This document shows positions 58,176 to 64,000 of a DNA stretch of 64,000 bases, one piece after another. The stretch comes from Lentibacillus cibarius (GTDB taxonomy: Bacteria; Bacillota; Bacilli; Bacillales; Amphibacillaceae). The stretch covers positions 2,480,001 through 2,544,000 of the forward strand of contig NZ_VCIA01000001.1 in NCBI RefSeq assembly GCF_005887555.1, in the 5' to 3' direction. The notes under the pieces are model-generated. The model was not told the origin of the DNA and did not search any database. It worked only from the letters and a program-made list of their open reading frames with translations. Made by a program: the position numbers and the translations under genes. Each line of letters starts with the position of its first letter. Position 1 is the stretch's first letter.

Positions 58176-59845
58176 GTATTGCAGAAACGGCACGACAAAC
58201 GAAAACGATGACCGGGGCACAGGCTATTGTTGAATGCATGAAAATGGAAGGAATAGCTGATGTGTTTTGTGTTCCCGGGGAAAGTTACTTGCCACTTTTG
58301 GATGCGCTTCATGACGAAGCGTCTATTCGACTTATATCTGCCAGACATGAAAGCGGTGCAGCCTTCATGGCAGAAGCGTATGCAAAATCCAGGTTGAAGC
58401 CAGGTGTTGTGATGGCAACGCGTGGGGTCGGTGCAGCCAATTTGTCCATTGGTGTACATACGGCGTATCAGGATTCTACCCCCATGGTTGTTTTCCTTGG
58501 CCAGGTGCATAGCAATTTCCGGGGCAGGGAAGGGTTTCAGGAAGTAGATTTGGATAGATATTTCGGCCACATCGCCAAATGGACGGTGGAAGTAAAAGAT
58601 GCAGACCGGATGCCGGAACTTGTACAGCGGGCGTTTCGCATGGCGCAGACCGGTCGTCCGGGGCCGGTAGTTATTTCATTGCCTGAGGATGTGCTCCCCA
58701 GTGAAGCCGCAATGACATTTGGTCCGCCTACGATCAAACCAAAGCCAGCACCATCACAAGAGGAGATTGATAGAGTTAAAGAATTGGTTTCGAAAGCTGA
58801 AAAGCCCCTCATCATCGCGGGAGGAGGAGTGAAAAGTGCCCAAGCGGAAGATGCACTCGTTACGTTTGCGGAATCCTATCATTTACCTGTCATTGCCGCA
58901 TTTCGCAGGCATGACGTATTTCCGAATGATCATCCATTGTACGCCGGGCACCTCGGACTCGGAACCAATCCAAATATACTCGAAACTGTAGAAGAAGCGG
59001 ATTTAATCATTGCCTTAGGTACCCGTTTGTCCGAGGTCACGACACAAGATTATAAGATAATCACTCCAGATAAACAGCTGATCCATATTGATATTAGTTA
59101 TGACACGATTGGAAAAGTTTACAGCCCGGATATTGGTATTGCAGCGGATGTGAAAGAAGCATTAAAGGGATTTTCAGAAATGGAAATTCAGCCTCGCTGG
59201 ACGGGGTGGGCCGACAAACGACACAAGGAATATGAGCGTGTCAGCCATATAGATATTTCGCATAATGACGTCATCAACAAGCATATAATGGCAATGTTGA
59301 ACAACACACTGCCGGAAGATGCACTTCTTACCAATGACGCCGGTAATTTCGCAGGCTGGCTCCATGCCTATTATACATTTACGAAAAAACATACGTATGT
59401 CGGGCCAACATCCGGTGCCATGGGATATGGAATGCCGGCAGCACTCGGGGCAAAACTTGCTTTTCCGAAAAAGCCTGTGGTGGCACTCTCGGGCGACGGC
59501 GGTTTCATGATGACGGTACAAGAACTGGAGACAGCCGTTCGACATCATATTCCTGTTATATGTGTTGTGTTTAATAATCAGATGTATGGAACGATTCGCA
59601 TGCATCAGGAAATACATTATCCGGAGAAAGTCATCGGTACTGACTTAGGTAATGTTTCTTTTGCCGATTTGGCGGCGAGCGTCGGCGCGGACGGACACAC
59701 CGCGGACACACCTGGGGAATTTGCCCAAGTGCTAGAAACGGCGATGAAAACGGAACGGCCGACTGTCATAGAAGTTTTTACTAATAAAGAACAAATTTCC
59801 GTTTCGTCCACGATTACTCAAATACGTAATCGTGTTCAAGAATAA
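58172..59845 (+). CDS. Thiamine-diphosphate enzyme, acetolactate-synthase-like 2-oxoacid decarboxylase
   Basis: A 557-residue member of the TPP family with three domains. N-terminal: VFCVPGESYLPLLDAL and the catalytic Glu in RHESGAAFMAEAYAK (about residue 55). Central domain about 195-330: ADLIIALGTRLSEVTT. C-terminal TPP/Mg motif: SGDGGFMMTVQELETAV...NNQMYG. GTG start, overlapping the aminotransferase, with GGAGGGG upstream. No regulatory subunit gene (ilvN) or other branched-chain genes are near, so it is probably not a true acetolactate synthase. In context it could decarboxylate 2-oxoadipate (inference). Confidence 0.85.
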   Translation: MSIAETARQTKTMTGAQAIVECMKMEGIADVFCVPGESYLPLLDALHDEASIRLISARHESGAAFMAEAYAKSRLKPGVVMATRGVGAANLSIGVHTAYQDSTPMVVFLGQVHSNFRGREGFQEVDLDRYFGHIAKWTVEVKDADRMPELVQRAFRMAQTGRPGPVVISLPEDVLPSEAAMTFGPPTIKPKPAPSQEEIDRVKELVSKAEKPLIIAGGGVKSAQAEDALVTFAESYHLPVIAAFRRHDVFPNDHPLYAGHLGLGTNPNILETVEEADLIIALGTRLSEVTTQDYKIITPDKQLIHIDISYDTIGKVYSPDIGIAADVKEALKGFSEMEIQPRWTGWADKRHKEYERVSHIDISHNDVINKHIMAMLNNTLPEDALLTNDAGNFAGWLHAYYTFTKKHTYVGPTSGAMGYGMPAALGAKLAFPKKPVVALSGDGGFMMTVQELETAVRHHIPVICVVFNNQMYGTIRMHQEIHYPEKVIGTDLGNVSFADLAASVGADGHTADTPGEFAQVLETAMKTERPTVIEVFTNKEQISVSSTITQIRNRVQE

Positions 59846-59869
59846 AAATCATTATAGGAGGGGTCTTGC

Positions 59870-61366
59870 ATGGCTGAAACATTGCTTGAAGCAAAGAAGC
59901 TGAATAATTTTATTGGTGGAGACTGGGTGGAGTCAAACGATTCAACTGAAGTGATCAACCCCGCAAACGGGGAAACGATTGTGCAGGTGCCACTATCTGA
60001 TGGTAGTACAGTCGATAAAGCGGTAGAAGTTGCCAAAAAGGCACAGAAGGACTGGGCTAAGGTTCCCGCACCACAACGGGCTGAAGTCATGCTTGAAGCG
60101 GGCAATCTGATGAAGCAGCGTAAAGAACGATTGGCACGGCTTCTAACAATGGAAAACGGGAAAGTGTTGGAAGAGGCTCGCGGAGAAGTGCAGGAAGGTA
60201 TTGACATGGCTTTTTACATGGCTGGAGAGGGCCGGCGGTTGTTTGGCCATACGACACCAGCAGAGCTTCCGAATAAATTTTCCATGAGTCAGCGCTGCCC
60301 TGTCGGCGTAGTTGGGATCATCACCCCGTGGAACTTCCCAATTGCCATCGCAACATGGAAGTCATTCCCGGCTATCGTTGCAGGTAACGCGGTTATTTGG
60401 AAGCCAGCGACAGAAACCCCAATTATGGCGTATGAACTGGCCAAGATTTTTGAGGATGCCGGTTTGCCTAAAGGTGTCTTGAACGTTGTGTACGGCAAAG
60501 GTTCGGCAGTCGGGGATGCGATGGTGCACCATGGAGACATCCGTGTTATTTCATTTACCGGTTCCGATGTTACCGGGCGCAATATTGCCAGTGAGTGTGG
60601 GAAGCAGCTGAAAAAAGTTTCTTTGGAAATGGGCGGAAAAAATGCGGTCATTGTTATGGATGATGCTGATTTGGACCTGGCTGCGGAAGGGATCATTTGG
60701 AGTGCGTACGGTACAAGCGGCCAACGCTGTACAGCTGCGAGCAGGGTTATCGTACATGAAGACGTGAAAGAACGCTTGGAAGAGCGGATTCTAGCTGGAA
60801 TTGAGAAATTGACAATCGGTGATGGACTTGATGAAACAAATAAAGTCGGTCCGATTATTAACAAGGCCGGTCTCGAAAAAATTCAAAAATACATCCAGAT
60901 CGGTAAAGAAGAAGGCGCCAAGCTAGTTGCCGGAGGATATGTACTAGAAGACGGCGATTTCGCCAAAGGGCATTATTTTGCACCGACCTTGTTCACGGAT
61001 GCGAAGCCAGATATGCGCATTGCCCAGGAAGAGATTTTTGGTCCGGTTCTTTCATTGATTCCAGTGAAGAGTTTTGAGGAAGCGATTGAAGTGAACAATG
61101 GTGTTTCCTACGGGTTGTCCAGCTCTATTTTCACAACCGATGCGAATCGTGTGTTCCAGGCACAGCGCGATCTTGACACTGGTATTGTTTATGTGAATGC
61201 CGGTACAACCGGGGCGGAAATCCATCTCCCATTTGGTGGAACAAAAGGAACAGGGAATGGTCACCGTGATTCCGGTGTGCAGGCATTGGATGTGTTTACC
61301 GAATGGAAAGCTGTATACGTTGATTACAGCGGTAAACTACAGCGTGCCCAAATTGATACGGAGTAA
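59870..61366 (+). CDS. NAD(P)+ aldehyde dehydrogenase
   Basis: A 498-residue aldehyde dehydrogenase. ITPWNFPIAIATWKSFPAI (coenzyme site), SFTGSDVTGRNIA, catalytic Glu in LEMGGKNAVIV (about residue 260) and catalytic Cys in SGQRCTAASRV (about 290), then EEIFGPVLSLI. TAGGAGGGGTCTTGC precedes the ATG. In this operon it may oxidise 2-aminoadipate-6-semialdehyde and/or glutarate semialdehyde; the family alone cannot tell. Confidence 0.92.
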   Translation: MAETLLEAKKLNNFIGGDWVESNDSTEVINPANGETIVQVPLSDGSTVDKAVEVAKKAQKDWAKVPAPQRAEVMLEAGNLMKQRKERLARLLTMENGKVLEEARGEVQEGIDMAFYMAGEGRRLFGHTTPAELPNKFSMSQRCPVGVVGIITPWNFPIAIATWKSFPAIVAGNAVIWKPATETPIMAYELAKIFEDAGLPKGVLNVVYGKGSAVGDAMVHHGDIRVISFTGSDVTGRNIASECGKQLKKVSLEMGGKNAVIVMDDADLDLAAEGIIWSAYGTSGQRCTAASRVIVHEDVKERLEERILAGIEKLTIGDGLDETNKVGPIINKAGLEKIQKYIQIGKEEGAKLVAGGYVLEDGDFAKGHYFAPTLFTDAKPDMRIAQEEIFGPVLSLIPVKSFEEAIEVNNGVSYGLSSSIFTTDANRVFQAQRDLDTGIVYVNAGTTGAEIHLPFGGTKGTGNGHRDSGVQALDVFTEWKAVYVDYSGKLQRAQIDTE

Positions 61367-61407
61367 GTAAAGCGAAAACGGAATTAAATGGTTAGCGCTG
61401 GAGGGCA

Positions 61408-61443
61408 GTCCGGTTATGCTCCTGATCCTGTGGAGGACCGGAC
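61408..61443 (+). other. Hairpin between the aldehyde dehydrogenase and lysine dehydrogenase genes
   Basis: GTCCGGT and ACCGGAC form a 7-bp stem with a 22-base loop in the 122-base gap. No T-run. It may be an RNA processing or attenuation site. Confidence 0.5.
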
Positions 61444-61488
61444 CTACCCTGCACATGGGCAATATACTCTACAGGGAGTGGGGATTAT

Positions 61489-62661
61489 ATGAAAATAGGT
61501 GTTCTAGGTTCAGGACTAATGGGGAAAGAAGCAGCAAGAGACTTAGCTGCAAGTGAAGGTGTTACGGCAGTGGGGCTTGCCGATATTGATTTCCAACGTG
61601 CACAGGAAGTTTGCAATCAGTTGCATTCACCTAAGTTGACAGCCTATCAGGTGAATGCCAAGGATAAACAGGACCTCGGCAGCTATATGCGACAGTTTGA
61701 TGTCATTATCAACGCACTATTTTATTCTTTTAATGAAATGGTAGCAGAGACGGCGATTGAGGTTGGTGTTCATTCCGTCGATCTGGGTGGTCATATTGGT
61801 CATATTACCGATAAGGTGCTGGAACTGAAAGAAGACGCGCAGGCTGCGGATGTTACACTTATTCCTGATTTGGGTGTTGCCCCAGGTATGATCAACATTT
61901 TATCCGGCTATGGTGCAAGTAAATTAGATAAACCGGAAGAAATTAAACTGTACGTTGGCGGCATTCCTGTCCATCCAGCGCCACCGCTTGAATACAATCA
62001 CGTTTTCTCGATGGAAGGTGTTTTTGATCACTATACAGACCCGGCGCTAATTATCCGTGACGGGGTGAAGCAGGAAATCGCTTCATTGAGTGAAGTGGAG
62101 CGCATCCATTTTGAAAAATTCGGTCCACTCGAGGCATTCCATACATCTGGTGGGACATCCACGCTATCTATATCCTATCCCAATTTAAAAACACTTGAAT
62201 ATAAAACAATTCGCTATCCGGGGCATGCGGAGAAGTTTCAACTGCTTGTTGACTTGAATTTGACACGAGCTGATTATACAGTTGATATAAATGGTGAACA
62301 GGTCAGTCCACGTGACGTGTTCTTGAAAGTGCTAGATCCTATTGTAGAACTGGGTGACAAAGACGACGTTGTTCTGTTGCGAGTAAAAGTTGGTGGTGAA
62401 AAAGCCGGGAGCCCGGAAACTCATGTATTTGAAATGACTACTTATAAAGATAGAGAAAACAATGTCACAGCAATGGCGCGGGCGACAGCTAACTCTATCT
62501 CGGTGGTGGCACAGATGATTGCAAATGGTACCATTACCAAACGGGGGGTTTATCCGCCTGAGCAGATTGTTCCGGGGAAGACGTACATTAATGAAATGGC
62601 CAAACGTGGTGTGAATATTTACGAATCAGTCGGTGAGGAAAAATCGCACGTTAAAAGCTGA
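61489..62661 (+). CDS. lysDH: L-lysine 6-dehydrogenase (saccharopine dehydrogenase family)
   Basis: A 390-residue NAD(P)-dependent enzyme. From memory it closely matches the Geobacillus stearothermophilus lysine 6-dehydrogenase along its length: [17 protein letters not shown] at the N-terminus, [70 protein letters not shown] and [14 protein letters not shown]. That enzyme oxidises the epsilon-amino group of lysine to give 2-aminoadipate-6-semialdehyde, which cyclises. ACAGGGAGTGGGGATTAT precedes the ATG. It fits a lysine degradation operon. Confidence 0.85.
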   Translation: MKIGVLGSGLMGKEAARDLAASEGVTAVGLADIDFQRAQEVCNQLHSPKLTAYQVNAKDKQDLGSYMRQFDVIINALFYSFNEMVAETAIEVGVHSVDLGGHIGHITDKVLELKEDAQAADVTLIPDLGVAPGMINILSGYGASKLDKPEEIKLYVGGIPVHPAPPLEYNHVFSMEGVFDHYTDPALIIRDGVKQEIASLSEVERIHFEKFGPLEAFHTSGGTSTLSISYPNLKTLEYKTIRYPGHAEKFQLLVDLNLTRADYTVDINGEQVSPRDVFLKVLDPIVELGDKDDVVLLRVKVGGEKAGSPETHVFEMTTYKDRENNVTAMARATANSISVVAQMIANGTITKRGVYPPEQIVPGKTYINEMAKRGVNIYESVGEEKSHVKS

Positions 62662-62739
62662 CTAAGGGTGAGAGACTGCTTTTGTACAGCAGTCTCCCAC
62701 GCTAATAAGAACAAGGACGGGCAGCAAGGAGAAATAAAA

Positions 62740-63519
62740 ATGAATCAAAGTGTATTAAAAGCATTAACACTGCTTGATTATTTTTCAGCGGAAACACCGG
62801 AACTGACATTGAAAGAGATTGCTGATAAATCTGGAATGCCAAAGCCAACCGTGTACAGATTGCTGGCGTCACTAGAACATCATCATGTTATCATGAAAAC
62901 GAAAGAAAACGAACATGACACCAAGTATCAATTAGGGCTTAAGCTGCTGGAATTGGGGAAAATCGTTTCAGATCAGCTTGAAGTTCGGACCATTGCATTG
63001 CCTGATATGGAGCAGCTTGGTCGGGAAATTAATGAAGTCATTCATTTAGTCATTGTCAATCAAGAAGAGGCTGTTTACATAGAAAAAGTCGACAGTTCAA
63101 GAGCGCTAAGGCTGAATACACGAGTCGGTAGAAGTGCCCCGCTCTATCTCGGATCAGGACCTAAGCTGCTGCTGGCAAATATGCCTGAAGAGCGGCAACA
63201 GGAAATTTTGAATGAAGCTGAACTGTCTCGCGCCGGCCACCAGCCGATTGATAAGACACAATTGATTCAGGAACTGCAAACGATTTATGAGGAAGACTAT
63301 GCATACAGTATCGGGGAACAAGACCCTGACACGACAGGAATATCTTACCCAATCTATGATTACAACAGCCAGGTTATTGCCGCACTGGCGGTGAGCGGCT
63401 TGTCCAGTCATTTTGAAGGGGAGAATCTAGACGTATTGAAAGCCAAAACGTGTCAAGCAGCTGAGAAGATTTCTAGGAAACTTGGCTATCGCGGGCCAAT
63501 TTTGATGCAGGAGGAATAG
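62740..63519 (+). CDS. IclR family transcriptional regulator
   Basis: A 259-residue regulator. I choose ATG 62740 (AAGGAGAAATAAAA before it), which starts NQSVLKALTLLDYFSAE, as the family does; longer frames add an unrelated leader. The N-terminal winged helix has LTLKEIADKSGMPKPTVYRLL; the C-terminal effector domain has GRSAPLYLGSGPKLLLA and ISYPIYDYNSQVIAALAVSG. It is the probable local regulator, binding the palindrome at 56955 and responding to a pathway intermediate (inference). Confidence 0.93.
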   Translation: MNQSVLKALTLLDYFSAETPELTLKEIADKSGMPKPTVYRLLASLEHHHVIMKTKENEHDTKYQLGLKLLELGKIVSDQLEVRTIALPDMEQLGREINEVIHLVIVNQEEAVYIEKVDSSRALRLNTRVGRSAPLYLGSGPKLLLANMPEERQQEILNEAELSRAGHQPIDKTQLIQELQTIYEEDYAYSIGEQDPDTTGISYPIYDYNSQVIAALAVSGLSSHFEGENLDVLKAKTCQAAEKISRKLGYRGPILMQEE

Positions 63520-63524
63520 GATAA

Positions 63525-63842
63525 ATGAATACGGTATTTATTGCCGGCCATGCTAGATTACCATCGGGTATGGCGGCTAAAAGTATGTACGAAACACTAA
63601 CCATCACAGCCGAAATCGATAAAAAGTACGGTGTCATTGTGGCTGCCAATTGTACGCTGGCAACCGAACATGGCAGGTATTTTGTTCACCATTTGTTAAG
63701 AGGCCATAGTTTGCAGGACGGTATTGAGACACCAGCGGAAATCATGAAAGAACACTATTTAGGAAAAGCCGGCAACGCGCTCGTGTCAGCATTGCATGAT
63801 TTGTACAAGCAATATGCGCATTATCGGGAGAGTCATGGGTAG
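63525..63842 (+). CDS. DUF3870 protein
   Basis: A 105-residue protein of unknown function. It starts NTVFIAGHARLPSGMAAKSMY, then VIVAANCTLATEHGRYFVH and LRGHSLQDGIETPAEIMKEHYLG, typical of the DUF3870 family. It begins five bases after the IclR stop, so it is in the same transcript. A conserved Cys and two His could bind metal, but that is speculation. Found near amino-acid catabolism genes in this window. Confidence 0.85.
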   Translation: MNTVFIAGHARLPSGMAAKSMYETLTITAEIDKKYGVIVAANCTLATEHGRYFVHHLLRGHSLQDGIETPAEIMKEHYLGKAGNALVSALHDLYKQYAHYRESHG

Positions 63843-64000
63843 GGGAGTACTGTTGATGGTGAATCTTAGGACTTTCCGGGCTTTTTTTGCCAAGTAAATA
63901 GGTTTAATAGATGCGTTAGCTATCAGGGTTGCCTTGGAACATTTGGATATCCGTGAAGAAAAGCGGATAAGCTTTCGTAAAATAGGGTTTAGAAGAACAA
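63843..64000. other. Window end, nothing recognised
   Basis: A T-run at 63882-63888 follows DUF3870 but I cannot pair a convincing stem before it. The last 100 bases are open in one frame without a supported start; they may belong to a gene beyond the window. Confidence 0.4.

Overview
The window is chromosomal DNA of a low-to-moderate GC Gram-positive bacterium of the family Bacillaceae. The backbone follows the Bacillus subtilis gene order as I remember it: purine operon, yerA-yerB-yerC, pcrB-pcrA-ligA-camS, a proline-type Na+ symporter, gatCAB, dgkB, rlmCD. Strong GGAGG-type ribosome binding sites, frequent TTG/GTG starts, lipobox lipoproteins and an FMN riboswitch before ribD support this. 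Protein sequences and the repeats suggest a halophilic or halotolerant genus such as Lentibacillus, Virgibacillus or Oceanobacillus; that is inference.

Layout. 2-11951: purK (5' truncated), purB-C-S-Q-L-F-M-N-H-D, mostly overlapping, with purH split by a one-base frameshift. 12072-14015: an iron-regulated insertion with a Fur-box pair, a ferredoxin-NADP reductase and a broken siderophore-binding lipoprotein. 14081-14615: a ten-unit 52-bp tandem repeat. 14757-24554: yerA, yerB, yerC, pcrB, pcrA, ligA, camS. 24768-26396: a 35-aa small protein and a PutP/OpuE symporter. 26867-32814: gatCAB, dgkB, rlmCD. 33004-36479: Fur-boxed ferric-iron ABC transporter. 37845-40213: Fur-boxed feoA-feoB and a Cys-rich FeoB partner. 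40638-43864: heme O synthase, a small acetyltransferase-like protein, a frameshifted ion channel and a P1-family peptidase. 44053-47899: FMN riboswitch and ribD-E-BA-H. 48133-51314: small membrane protein, ABC-F ATPase, EamA exporter. 51341-52916: an ISLre2-type insertion sequence. 53066-56618: hypothetical protein, CoA-disulfide reductase and an NSS-family transporter. 56994-63842: a probable lysine degradation operon with an IclR regulator and a DUF3870 protein.

The most unusual content lies between genes. Two kinds of short repeat recur. (1) Arrays with a 21-bp period (core CGCCA) begin 12-14 nt after the stop codons of purN, gatB and the ion channel, on the sense strand; a related GTCGCGC array begins 12 nt after ribBA. 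(2) Arrays with an exact 52-bp period and palindromic TGAGTGCCC/GGGCACTCA ends occur at three loci, each 4-27 nt downstream of an intrinsic terminator. I know no named family for either.

The second theme is gene decay or sequence error: purH, the iron ABC ATPase tail and the ion channel each need one extra base to restore the reading frame, and the siderophore-binding protein has lost roughly 90-100 residues. I saw no tRNA, rRNA, CRISPR array or recognised phage-defence locus.
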